A program made the position numbers and the translations under genes. Source: Ferruginibacter sp. (GTDB lineage Bacteria > Bacteroidota > Bacteroidia > Chitinophagales > Chitinophagaceae). Taken from it: a stretch of DNA of 64,000 nucleotides. The notes below the pieces were generated by a model that worked only from the letters and a program-made list of their open reading frames with translations, was not told where the DNA came from and did not search any database. Below, one piece after another: positions 1 through 8,319 of the stretch (position 1 is its first letter; each line of letters begins with the position of its first letter). Location: assembly GCA_025963635.1 (NCBI GenBank), contig JAOQAK010000054.1:1-64000 (forward strand). The letters are read 5' to 3'.

Positions 1-33
1 TTTGTTCACTGGCAGAAGGGGATTAAATATTGA
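1..33 (+). CDS. Group II intron reverse transcriptase/maturase, last 10 residues
   Basis: The first 33 bases read FVHWQKGIKY and then a stop. The FVHWQ ending is shared with the intron-encoded protein on - at 2917-3099, which ends LFVHWQYGYTP, and the stop lies 11 bases before domain V, as expected for an intron-encoded protein. Only the extreme C-terminus is visible. Whether the rest of the protein is intact cannot be told from this window. Confidence 0.7.
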   Translation, partial: FVHWQKGIKY

Positions 34-117
34 CTGAATAACAAGAGCCGTATGAAGGGAGACTTTCACGTACGGATCTGTGAGCGGCTGAGGCTGAAAT
101 GCTTTGGTCTACTCGAC
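1..117 (+). mobile_element. Group II intron, 3' end (domains V and VI)
   Basis: The window opens inside a group II intron read on +. The hairpin at 45-78 has the form of domain V: 34 bases, GAGCC at the 5' base, ACGGATC at the 3' base. It is followed by a domain VI-like arm (GTGAGCGGCTGAGG) ending in CTACTCGAC at about 117, which fits the AY 3' end of such introns. The same arm, with the same ending, is found inverted at 889-937, so the two introns are close relatives. The rest of this intron lies to the left of the window. The 3' border is placed by comparison of the two copies, not by a known exon junction. Confidence 0.8.
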
Positions 118-269
118 CTCTTTCTAAGAAGCTTTTCGGTAATTTTATAATCATCATTCTTTTAAGCATTTCCACCGGGCTGGACCAGCATCAATTCCCT
201 GCCCTTCGGCAATGCAAAACGTTAGGCGAAACTTTATCGTCACTCTACCACAATTCCTCAATTTAAAAA
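118..269. other. Spacer after the intron, with a GTTAGGC core-like site
   Basis: No coding sequence is evident. The stretch directly after the intron (TTCGGTAA followed by an AT-rich TTTAT) resembles the 3' flank of the inverted intron near 845-865. At 221-227 there is GTTAGGC inside ACGTTAGGCGAA, which fits the GTTRRRY right-hand core of integron attC sites and lies 43 bases before the next reading frame. No matching left-hand core is visible, so this is only a lead. Confidence 0.3.
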
Positions 270-752
270 ATGCTTAAGACGATTTTATCATTTGCATTTT
301 CAACCTTACTTTTCTCTTGCTCAAATACACAAGACTTTGAATCTACAGTCAAAAAGTATATTACAGATTACAGATTCCATATTTGCAACATTTAATGACC
401 CTCCTGCCGATATATTTCTATGCAGGCTGACACAATAACCGGAAGCATAGTTGACAAGCAATTCTTTGATAATAACAGTGAGGCAGTAGAGTATTTGAAA
501 AAGCAAAAAGAACGATCATATCTGAAAAATAATAAAGAAACAACAGGACTAGATGTAGGAGACCAAGTCCTGAAAGAATATATTAGACAATTTGACGACC
601 GAAAAGAACATCCCTTAAAACCTGACTCAATCATTCAAGTAAATGTGAATGTTAAGTATAAACGAAATGAACTGGGAACCTTAATATTTAGAGACCTATA
701 TCTAATATATTACCCTAAAGAGAAAAAGTTTATTGTAAGAAAAACGGAATAA
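270..752 (+). pseudogene. Small lipoprotein gene broken by two compensating frameshifts
   Basis: An ATG at 270 opens a lipoprotein-like start (MLKTILSFAF, then LLFSC as lipobox) that stops at 393 in its own frame. From about 373 to 415 the neighbouring frame reads on sensibly (DSIFATFNDPPADIF). From 420 the first frame resumes with MQADTITGSIVDKQFF and runs to a stop at 752. Joined across the two shifts it would be a protein of about 160 residues with a hydrophilic, Lys-rich C-terminal half. I do not recognise the family. It sits between two inverted introns, away from any operon. Sequencing error at two places could give the same picture. Confidence 0.45.
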
Positions 753-996
753 AAATTGTTCAAAGTAGATTTTAGCAATACAGATCCATAGCAAATTTGT
801 ATTAATTAAAAAAGGAAAATTTGAGATTTTAAAGGCGCGAAAATAAATTTTACCGAATATTTAAGCCTTCTTTAAGACAGTTTGAAAAGTCGAGTAGAGC
901 AAGGGTTGCCAAATGTACAACCCTCAGCCGCTCACAGGTAGGGTCTAGCAGTGGCGCATTGATCCTTAAGATGATGTTTCCACCACCCGCCTCGTC

Positions 997-1030
997 AAAC
1001 GCACCGTGCGCATTTAACGCACTGCGCTTT
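997..1030 (-). ncRNA. Domain V of the inner group II intron
   Basis: On - the sequence starts AAGCGCAGTGCG and ends GCACGGTGCGTTT. A 7-pair lower stem, a 2-base CG bulge on the 3' side and a 5-pair upper stem (GTGCG with CGCAC) can be drawn by eye. This is the characteristic catalytic hairpin of group II introns. It lies 33 bases after the reverse transcriptase stop. Pairing was drawn by hand, not computed. Confidence 0.6.
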
Positions 1031-1062
1031 CCTAATGATTTCATTTAAAAGTTTATAGCCTA

Positions 1063-2353
1063 TCATGTCCGAACAACTTTCCTCGGGGATACTTTAAAGT
1101 CGCTGCAAATATTGTGTACAGCATATAGTCCCTTTGTACTCCATTCTTTCCAACCGAAGCCACGTTTTCCTTTGGCCTTCATCTGATGCCTCCGGAGCTT
1201 CAGGGTTAGCCAGTCTTTTAGATATCCAAATGCTTTGCTTGAATTGCCTATTTTAAAATATTGCACCTAGCCACGCAGTATTGGATTGATAAGGTCTCTT
1301 ACCCTTGTCAGTGGTTGCGATTCATACCGCTGAAACACATCCCGTATCTTCTCTATCACTTTAGTCCTGGCCTGCATCTTAGGCTGATAGTTTACCCTCC
1401 ATTTTCCAGTCTTCGTTTTTAATCTTCTAAATTCAAAGCCAAGGAAGCCGAAGCTATCGCCTTTCGCTAATCCAGTTCTTTGGTCTTTTCTTCGTTGATG
1501 TGTACCTGCAGCTTGTTCAGTTCTTCCCGTAGTCTTTTATTGATCCCCGCCCATAGCCAGTCCCATTTACGATGTCCATCCACCAAGATCACTACATCAT
1601 CAGCAAAGCGTGCGTATTCCACATGCGTATATTTTCCCTCCCGAGTTGTTTCTTTTGCTTTCTCAAGCATTTTATCCAATTCGTTGAGGTAAATATTGCT
1701 CATCAATGGTGAAAGAACGGATCCCTGAGGAACCCCTTCCTTTCCTCCAATCTTAAGCATCTGTTTGGTCAGTCGCATGATCTTTTCATCCACAATCCGC
1801 TCTGCAATTTTTGCCAATAAAATGTGATGTTTCACTGTGTCAAAGTAACTTTTCAAATCCAGATCAATCACCCGTGTCTTTTCTTTGACTACAGCTTCTG
1901 CTACTTTTTCTATCGCTGCGTGGGCGGTTCTTTTGGGCCGGTAACCATAGGACCCATCCTGGAAGTCTGCATCAAACACAGGCTCCAAAATCAGTTCACA
2001 GCCCCCTGTACAACCCGGTCCCTGATCGTTGCGATCCCCAGCTTCCGGGTTTTCCCATTAGCCTTGGGTATCTCTTTGATCCGGTTGCGGGTGGGTTGAT
2101 AAGTTCCTTTGACCAACTCGTCCTGTATGCTTCGCAGAAAACCGTTTACCCCGCTCTTTTCAATGTCACCGAAGGTCATTCCATCTATCCCTGGCGCCCC
2201 ATTATTTCTTTTGGCCATTTGGTAGGACTCGATCAGGGTTTCGGCCTTACATACGTGAACATACAATCCCCAGAAACGATGGTCTTTATCAGCCTTCGCT
2301 TTCATGTATATCTTCCTTCTCAGTTCCTGCAATGAAATAGACGTTTTTATCAT
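1063..2353 (-). pseudogene. Inner-intron reverse transcriptase/maturase, inactivated
   Basis: The protein starts MIKTSISLQELRRK at 2353 and carries the usual reverse transcriptase blocks: GAPGIDGMTF, then SYGYRPKRTAH, GVPQGSVLSPLMSNIYL and the catalytic FADD (in YARFADDVV), followed by maturase sequence ending SPRKVVRT. It is broken three times. A one-base loss near 1990 shifts the frame after VVQGAV. Another shift lies near 1467 after EEKTKELD. A TAG at about 1267 replaces the expected Trp in the maturase motif RGWVQYF. Family members splice and mobilise their own intron. This copy cannot make a full-length product as read, so mobility would need help in trans. Confidence 0.85.
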
Positions 2354-2866
2354 TGTCGTCTTTGCCTCCCATTTTTGTTAGAAGAATATCATTAGTAAGG
2401 AGACTTCGCTCCATTCCTATTAAGGAACTTCTCAGCTACTTTTCTCCTATCCGACTCCCTCTCATCTTCAGTTCATTTCCTTATTTCAAGTTATAGAACC
2501 TACCTTTTTCCAGGCATTTCTGCCGGGGATGAGGAGGGTATCTCCAGTTGCGTTACATATCCTTGTTACCATGCTATTGCTACCACCCCGCCAGCCGTGT
2601 CATTTCCCGTTTCAGTCAATTTCGGAGAGACATGCTGCCTTCGCTATACGGTTAATAGCTCGGCCTGCCGGATTTAATCACTTTCGAGGCTACCTGTGCA
2701 TTCACTTGCGTTATGGCCTGGTAACTTGCGTGCCTGCTTTACAGGACACTTTTCAATGAGCTTCATGAGTTTCATTTCTTCCACCCATGTCATTTAGCTC
2801 AGAACTTTGACTTTTATTCTGATGGGACTTGCACCCATTGGATATGTCCACCTTAGCTGGACGCAC
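2354..2866 (-). other. RNA domains I-III of the inner group II intron (non-coding)
   Basis: About 510 bases on - between the 5' GTGCGTCC end of the inner intron and its reverse transcriptase. There is no convincing reading frame on either strand; the apparent + frame at 2529-2759 has no recognisable protein. Length and position match the structured 5' domains of group II introns, which hold the exon-binding sites. I did not fold it. Confidence 0.6.
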
Positions 2867-2899
2867 AACCGTGCGTGAACCTCTCGGCTCATATGGCTC
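2867..2899 (-). ncRNA. Domain V of the outer intron, cut at its last base
   Basis: On - it reads GAGCCATATGAGCC, then GAGAGGTTCACGCACGGTT. Compared with domain V of the first intron (45-78 on +) it lacks only the closing C. That C is present at 937, on the other side of the inner intron. This exact split is the main evidence for the nested arrangement. Confidence 0.7.
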
Positions 2900-2916
2900 T
2901 TACAGGTCAAAGTGAT

Positions 2917-4055
2917 CTAAGGGGTATAGCCGTACTGCCAATGCACAAACAAGTTGGGAAAGTTTTTATAGTCCTCTCTTAGCTGTGTCCGTGCCTCTTT
3001 CATACGTCTTCGGAACCGCTTATATTTGTTAGTGTACCAGCACACTAAACGGTCATTCAGTTTCGAAAATACCTCCTGTAAAGCTGATGGGTTAAACACT
3101 GAGAAATAACGGATCCAGCCACGGATCTGCGCTCCTATCCGATCTGCAATTACCGGCAGCGTTAGCGAAGTTGACCGATGAATTCTTAATCGCTCAAAAT
3201 ATTGAATAATCCGTTTCTTCGACTCATTGCTGATCCTTGTCGGTAGGCAATGTGCCTTTGGCCATCCTTACACATCACCAGAGACGGACTGAATTCATAA
3301 CCCAAAAAGTCGAATTTCACCGTCCCGTTATTCCCCCGGCGATTGGACTGCTTGCAATAAACAATCTTCGTCTTCTCCGGATGCAACTCAAGTTTACAAG
3401 CTGCCATCCGTTTCCGGATACGAGTCAGCAAGTATTTGGCTTCCTTCTCCGTTTTGCAATGAACGATAATATCGTCCGCGTAACGTTCCCATCTTACACG
3501 TCCGGACGTGGGTTTATCTGCATAATGCTTTTGCATCCATCCATCAAACACCACATGCAAAAACATGTTCGATAGTAATGGGCTGATCACCCCACCCTGT
3601 GGTGTGCCCTTCGTCCGCTCTGCCAGTCTGCCGTCGGGAAGCAACATCGGACTTTCAAGCCACCGCCTGATATACAACAGAAGCCACGACTGACTGAAGT
3701 AGTTTGCTACCACTTCCAGCATCAGTTCATGGTCTATGTTATCAAAGTAGCCCTTAATGTCCATGTCGATCACCCAACCACACTCATGACAACGATCCAG
3801 ACATTGGCGGATCGCTTGGTGCGCCGACTTCCCGCAACGATAACCATAACTGTCCAAATGAAACACTTTTTCCATCACCGGTTCCATCACGTTGACCGCA
3901 ACCTGCTGCGCTATACGATCTGTCACCGTTGGTATTCCCAGCATCTTTTGCCACCATCCATTTTGAGTATTTCCACACCACATATCGCTTTGGAAAATAG
4001 CTACCGCTTGACATCCGATTCCATAACTTGTACAGCAAACCCGCTTTCGACACAT
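2917..4055 (-). pseudogene. Outer-intron reverse transcriptase/maturase, truncated and frameshifted
   Basis: Reverse transcriptase blocks are clear on -: LLYKLWNRMSSGSYFP in one frame, then after a shift near 3975 GIPTVTDRIAQQVAVNVMEP, SYGYRCGKSAHQAI, IDMDIKGYFDNIDHEL, GTPQGGVISPLLSNMFL and the catalytic YADD (in WERYADDIIVHC). A second shift near 3190 leads into the maturase end, whose last frame is 3099-2917 and closes LFVHWQYGYTP. The N-terminal block before LLYKLWN is not recognisable, so the gene is truncated at its 5' end as well. It is a different lineage from the inner reverse transcriptase and close to the one ending at base 33. No functional product is expected. Confidence 0.85.
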
Positions 4056-4361
4056 CGGACTGTTGAAGGCCTTTGGCCAGCATCGATTCCCTGCCCAAGA
4101 AAAATCTTAAAACTTTTGAGATTTGCCATGAGTGAGTGGATGATTGATAAATCTGTCCTGTAAAATAGAAGAAACACCGGTAAAGTAAGGCGTACATTAG
4201 ATAGCCTGATGGTAAGAATGGCCTAAAAACAAAGTGAACGTTTCATATAAAATTCATAACAGGCAGTAATCAGCTTAACTAAGAGCAATTTTTGGAATAA
4301 ATGAAAAAGTAACCGATTGCATTTTTTTATTTAAAAAAACCTTATTTCCTTTGATAAAAAG
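4056..4361. other. Junction of dead intron and lacI promoter region
   Basis: About 300 bases between the truncated intron and lacI. I see no gene. The frame on - at 3784-4197 that enters it is an extension of the broken reverse transcriptase. The right half is AT-rich promoter-like DNA with a LacI-type operator at 4308-4321 and a possible -7 element, TTCCTTTG, at 4346-4353 (one mismatch to the Bacteroidota TAnnTTTG). Confidence 0.5.
4308..4321. promoter_or_regulatory. LacI-family operator upstream of lacI
   Basis: The site AGTAACCGATTGCA matches the general LacI-family operator pattern TGnAAnCGnTTnCA at all but its first base. It lies 40 bases before the lacI start, so autoregulation is likely. 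A second near-copy with the same ACCGATT core lies just after lacI at 5423-5436. The assignment is by pattern and position only. Confidence 0.55.
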
Positions 4362-5408
4362 ATGCATCCAATGCCAGAAGAAAGGGAAATCACCATTTAC
4401 GATATTGCCAGGCACCTGAAAATTTCGGCGGCTACGGTTAGCAGAGGGCTGCAAAACAACCCTGTTGTTAATAAAAGCACCCGGAAAAAAATTGCTGAAG
4501 CGGCAAAGCTGCTGGGATACCGCTCTAATACATTTGCCAGCAGTTTAAGAAGCAGGCAAACCCATACCATTGGCGTACTAGTACCCCGTCTGAATAGTCA
4601 TTTTATGTCGTCTGTACTGGCCGGCATGGAGAATGCCGCCAGCCCACATGGGTACAATCTGATTATAGCCCAATCGCAGGAAAATGCTGAAAAGGAAAAG
4701 GCAAATGCAGTGACGATGTTTAACAAAAGAGTAGATGGATTGCTGATCTCGCTTGCATATAATACAGAGAATTTACAGCATTTGGAACCGTTTTTCAAGC
4801 GAAAGATCCCAGTTGTTTTTTTTGATCGTGTTGATCTGCATAAGGAAAGTATCTCTGTGGTCATAGACAATTTTGGTGCTGCCTACAAAATCACTCAACA
4901 CCTTGTAGAACAAGGCTGTCATAGGATTATGCACCTGGGCGGCAATGTTCTGAGAAACGTTTATAAAGACCGGTTGGCGGGGTACCAGCAAGCGCTTAAA
5001 GATAGCGGTTTGCCCTTTCTGGAGAAACTTCATATAAGCGGCCCCCTTTCAGAAGGGGCCGGAACAGATGCCGCCAGGTACATCCTGGACTTAGCTCCGG
5101 AAGATCGCCCGGATGCAGTATTTTCTGCCAATGACACTGCGGCCGTGCATTGTATGATGACCCTGAAATCTGCCGACCTTCGCATCCCGGAAGACATCGC
5201 TTTTGCTGGATTTAACAATGACCCGATCAGCAAAGTGATTGACCCCAATCTCACCACGGTTGACTATTCCGGTGATACGATGGGCAATATAGCAGTTACC
5301 AACCTGATCAATCATCTAAAGGGAATCAGTAACTTATATACAACCAATTCTATTACGTTAAGGGCGGATATGGTTGTCAGGGCTTCCTCATTAAAACAAA
5401 TTAAATAA
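4362..5408 (+). CDS. LacI family transcriptional regulator of the xylan cluster
   Basis: A 348-residue DNA-binding regulator of the LacI/GalR family. The N-terminal helix-turn-helix with hinge is residues 10-65 (ITIYDIARHLKISAATVSRG), followed by a periplasmic-binding-protein-like sensor domain (about 65-335) with the family's GVLVPRLNSHFMSS start, VDGLLIS and FAGFNNDPIS segments. The length is normal. A second ATG three codons in (4371) is also possible as start. It is the first gene before GH115 on the same strand, flanked by two LacI-type operators. By family and position it probably binds a xylan-derived sugar or oligosaccharide in the cytoplasm and controls itself and the hydrolase genes downstream. 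The ligand is inferred, not shown. Confidence 0.93.
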   Translation: MHPMPEEREITIYDIARHLKISAATVSRGLQNNPVVNKSTRKKIAEAAKLLGYRSNTFASSLRSRQTHTIGVLVPRLNSHFMSSVLAGMENAASPHGYNLIIAQSQENAEKEKANAVTMFNKRVDGLLISLAYNTENLQHLEPFFKRKIPVVFFDRVDLHKESISVVIDNFGAAYKITQHLVEQGCHRIMHLGGNVLRNVYKDRLAGYQQALKDSGLPFLEKLHISGPLSEGAGTDAARYILDLAPEDRPDAVFSANDTAAVHCMMTLKSADLRIPEDIAFAGFNNDPISKVIDPNLTTVDYSGDTMGNIAVTNLINHLKGISNLYTTNSITLRADMVVRASSLKQIK

Positions 5409-5774
5409 TTTTTGCGGTCTCATACAACCGATTACAAATTGGGGCGAAAAAATTAGCCTAAATGTAATAAATTGCAAGTTATTGAGAATTTAATTACCAT
5501 TTCCGTAACATGATTTAGGGGAATTATTTTAAGCTGTTAGGAAGTTGTAAGAGCGGGATCAAGTCTCATAAAAACCCGGGTATGCTGGTCAGCAATCCGT
5601 AGGGCAAGTGAAAGTATTTGGCCGACACCCGTGGGGTATGTGGGCCAGTACAATGCACTAAAATATTTTATGGTGCCGAATTTTTATCGAGAGTGGAAAT
5701 GGTGCGGATTTTTCAATCGCCCCGGTTTTGTAATCTTTCTTTAGTAATAGACCGGAACGCATAAATGAATAAGA
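5409..5774 (+). other. Intergenic promoter region of the xylan cluster
   Basis: No gene is evident in these 366 bases. They hold the LacI-type operator at 5423-5436 and a long AT-rich lead-in to GH115. I could not fix a -33/-7 pair: TAATCTTT near 5731 is the closest -7 candidate. Confidence 0.4.
5423..5436. promoter_or_regulatory. LacI-family operator between lacI and GH115
   Basis: The site TACAACCGATTACA matches TGnAAnCGnTTnCA at 9 of the 10 defined positions and shares the AACCGATT core with the site at 4308-4321. It begins 15 bases after the lacI stop and about 340 bases before GH115, a place where the lacI product could act on the hydrolase operon promoter. Based on pattern and position only. 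Confidence 0.5.
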
Positions 5775-8294
5775 ATGATAAAAACGATTCTCCTTGCTAT
5801 ATGTTTTGTCACAACCTTTTCTCAAGGCAATGCTCAAATTATTACTCCCGTTAAAACAAGCTTTGATCTTTCAACAGCAACCATCGCAGTGGATCCGAAT
5901 GATTTTACCCTTGTAAAAAAAGCCGCCGCAATGTTGCAAGACGACATTGAAGTTGTTACCGGCAAAAAAATACCTATTCAATTCGCTTTAAAACCAACAA
6001 CAAAAAATAACATCTTCATTGGCAGCAGCAGCAACTCATCGTTCATAAAAGCACTCGCAGCAAACGGGAAAATAAGCCTTAATACAAATCAGTGGGAAGC
6101 TTTCCAGGTACAAAGCATAGATGGCAATCTCATCATCGCAGGCAGCGATAGAAGAGGAACTGCCTACGGTGTACTTGAAGTGTCAAAACAAATTGGCGTA
6201 TCCCCTTGGTACTGGTGGGCCGATGTGCCCGTAAAAAAGCAAGCAGCGCTCTATGTCAATACCAGTACAGTTATTACCGATGCTCCAAAAGTGAAATACC
6301 GCGGCATATTTATCAATGATGAAGCACCAGCTTTATCCAGTTGGAGCAAGGAAAAGTTTGGCGGCTTTAATCATAAATTTTATGAGAAGGTTTTTGAACT
6401 GATACTAAGATTAAAAGGAAATTACCTGTGGCCAGCCATGTGGGGAAATGCATTTTATGATGACGATTCACTAAACATACAAATGGCCGATGACTATGGA
6501 ATAGTGATGGGCACTTCTCACCATGAACCCTTGATGAAGGCTCATGATGAGTGGAGAAGGTATGGAACCGGAAAATGGAACTATGACAGCAATAAAGTCA
6601 AATTGCAGGAGTTCTGGCGGGCTGGTATGCAAAGGGCCACCAATGAAAAGATCGTGAGTGTGGGCATGCGGGGTGATGGTGACGAACCGATGTCACGCGA
6701 AACTGCAACAACGCTGTTGGAAGGAATTGTAAATGATCAACGCAAGATCATTGAAGAAGTAACACAAAAGCCGGCTTCCGAAACACCGCAGCTATGGGCA
6801 CTTTACAAAGAAGTGCAGGATTATTATGAAAAAGGGATGCGGGTGCCGGATGATGTTACACTTTTATTGTGCGATGATAACTGGGGCAATATCCGAAAAC
6901 TACCGGGGCTTGATGAGAAATCTAGAAAGGGTGGTTACGGGATTTATTATCACTTCGATTACGTTGGCGGTCCCCGTAATTACAAGTGGCTTAACACAAA
7001 CCCACTCCCACGCATTTGGGAGCAGATGCACCTCGCCTGGGAATACAATGCAAGGCAAATATGGATTGTAAATGTGGGCGATATCAAACCCATGGAACTT
7101 CCGATCTCTTTCTTTTTGGATTATGCCTGGGATCCGACAAGGATCGATGCTGCAGGCATTCAACCCTATACCGTACGGTGGGCAAAGGCGCAATTCGGAA
7201 CCAAATATGCAAGCGCAATTGCTGACCTGCTGGCAAAATATGCGAAGTACAATGGCAGAAGAAAACCCGAACTGCTGGATGACAAGACTTACAGTTTCTT
7301 TTATAGCGAATGGGAGCGAGTGGTAAAAGAATACAACGATCTATTACAAAAAGCAACTGCTATCAACAATGAATTAGCTCCTGAATTTAAAGATGCATTC
7401 TATCAACTAGTGCTTCACCCCATTAAAGCATGTGCCAACCTGAATGAAATGTATTACAATGTCGCATTGAATAAAAAAGCATACCAGGAACAAAATATAT
7501 CAGCCAATAATTATGCTGATAAGGTAAAGGCATTGTACCAGGAGGATTCCCTGATCACAATTGAATATCATCAGCTCCATAGCGGCAAGTGGAATCACAT
7601 GATGAGCCAGACACATATTGGTTACACAAACTGGCAACAACCTCCGGTGAACCGGATGCCCAGGGTAAGCTATTTACCGGCAGGAACTGCAAACAAAAAC
7701 GAAACAACAGGTACCGGTGCTATAATCAAAGCCTCTTACAGCAAAACCGTTAGGACAAACAACTTCATTGAACAAGACGGAGTTGTTTCCATTGAAGCCG
7801 CACATTTTACAAAAGCCAGTAACAGCAAACTCATCTCCTGGAAAGTATTGCCCAATCATGGCCGTACCGGTGATGCGGTAACAACATTTCCTGTTACAGC
7901 ACCAGCACAAAAACCAGCGTCCGGAACACCTTACCTGGAATATGAAATCCATACTACCAGTAAGGATAGCTTTACAATTTCCAGCTACTTTTCTCCCACC
8001 CTCAATTTTCATGGGGAGGGCAACGGATTACAATTTGCCATTTCGGTGGATGATGAAACTCCACAGGTCATCAGCATTAATAAAGACGATAAGAACAGCA
8101 CTAGCGGCATCTGGAATAAATGGGTGAGTGAAAGCATCATTATCAAAAGCAGTAAGCATAAAATTAGTATGCCCGGCAAACACACCATAAAATACTGGAT
8201 GGTAAATAGTGGCGTAGTATTGCAAAAGTTGGTGGCGGATTTTGGCAGCATGAAACCAAGCTACCTGGGCCCTCCTGAAACGAAATCAAAATGA
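5775..8294 (+). CDS. GH115 alpha-glucuronidase (xylan side-chain removal)
   Basis: An 839-residue secreted enzyme with signal peptide (MIKTILLAICFVTTFSQGNAQ). Family GH115 removes (4-O-methyl-)glucuronic acid from internal and terminal xylose units of glucuronoxylan. The N-terminal alpha/beta domain (about 25-165) has the family's DRRGTAYGVLEVSKQIGVSP and WYWWADVPV segments. The catalytic barrel (about 175-480) includes KGNYLWPAMWGNAF, GTSHHEPL, GMRGDGDEPM and the LLLCDDNWGN stretch. Helical and beta-sandwich C-terminal regions follow (DGVVSIEAAHF at about 655). The length is typical. It is followed after 25 bases by GH10 on the same strand, so it is very likely the first structural gene of an operon. 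Probably periplasmic or surface. Confidence 0.93.
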   Translation: MIKTILLAICFVTTFSQGNAQIITPVKTSFDLSTATIAVDPNDFTLVKKAAAMLQDDIEVVTGKKIPIQFALKPTTKNNIFIGSSSNSSFIKALAANGKISLNTNQWEAFQVQSIDGNLIIAGSDRRGTAYGVLEVSKQIGVSPWYWWADVPVKKQAALYVNTSTVITDAPKVKYRGIFINDEAPALSSWSKEKFGGFNHKFYEKVFELILRLKGNYLWPAMWGNAFYDDDSLNIQMADDYGIVMGTSHHEPLMKAHDEWRRYGTGKWNYDSNKVKLQEFWRAGMQRATNEKIVSVGMRGDGDEPMSRETATTLLEGIVNDQRKIIEEVTQKPASETPQLWALYKEVQDYYEKGMRVPDDVTLLLCDDNWGNIRKLPGLDEKSRKGGYGIYYHFDYVGGPRNYKWLNTNPLPRIWEQMHLAWEYNARQIWIVNVGDIKPMELPISFFLDYAWDPTRIDAAGIQPYTVRWAKAQFGTKYASAIADLLAKYAKYNGRRKPELLDDKTYSFFYSEWERVVKEYNDLLQKATAINNELAPEFKDAFYQLVLHPIKACANLNEMYYNVALNKKAYQEQNISANNYADKVKALYQEDSLITIEYHQLHSGKWNHMMSQTHIGYTNWQQPPVNRMPRVSYLPAGTANKNETTGTGAIIKASYSKTVRTNNFIEQDGVVSIEAAHFTKASNSKLISWKVLPNHGRTGDAVTTFPVTAPAQKPASGTPYLEYEIHTTSKDSFTISSYFSPTLNFHGEGNGLQFAISVDDETPQVISINKDDKNSTSGIWNKWVSESIIIKSSKHKISMPGKHTIKYWMVNSGVVLQKLVADFGSMKPSYLGPPETKSK

Positions 8295-8319
8295 TCTTGA
8301 ATAAAATAAATTCTTCTAT

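Larger units (their letters stand above)
938..2866 (-). mobile_element. Inner group II intron, full-length, inserted in domain V of the outer one
   Basis: Read on -, it starts GTGCGTCC at 2866, which matches the GTGYG 5' consensus, and ends CCCTAC at 938, which fits an AY 3' end. Its length is 1,929 bases. About 510 bases of RNA-domain sequence precede the encoded protein (2353 to 1063), and domains V and VI follow it. Insertion is after the 33rd of 34 bases of the outer intron's domain V. The full set of RNA parts is present, so the ribozyme could still fold, but the protein is broken by two frameshifts and one stop. The intron class was not determined. Confidence 0.75.
889..4045 (-). mobile_element. 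Outer group II intron, 5'-truncated, interrupted by a second intron
   Basis: Read on -, the element has a reverse transcriptase remnant (about 4045 to 2917), then domain V (2899 to 2867), then is interrupted by another group II intron (2866 to 938), then resumes with the last base of domain V and domain VI (937 to 889, ending CTACTCGAC). Removing the interruption restores ACGGTT followed by CTGTGAGCGG. The intron at the start of the window has ACGGAT followed by CTGTGAGCGG at the same place. The 5' domains I-III are missing: the DNA upstream of the reverse transcriptase soon becomes the lacI promoter region. The element is therefore a truncated, immobile copy. Confidence 0.75.

Noticed and set aside
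850-1044. Open frame on - of 64 residues.
   Set aside because: It lies entirely inside domains V and VI of the introns, which explain the sequence.
182-4096. CCAGCATC[A/G]ATTCCCTGCCC occurs at about 185-204 and 4077-4096 in the same direction, near both intron copies.
   Set aside because: It is 20 bases with one mismatch, roughly what chance could give once in 64 kb on both strands, and the flanks differ. It could be a shared reverse transcriptase remnant, but I cannot show it.
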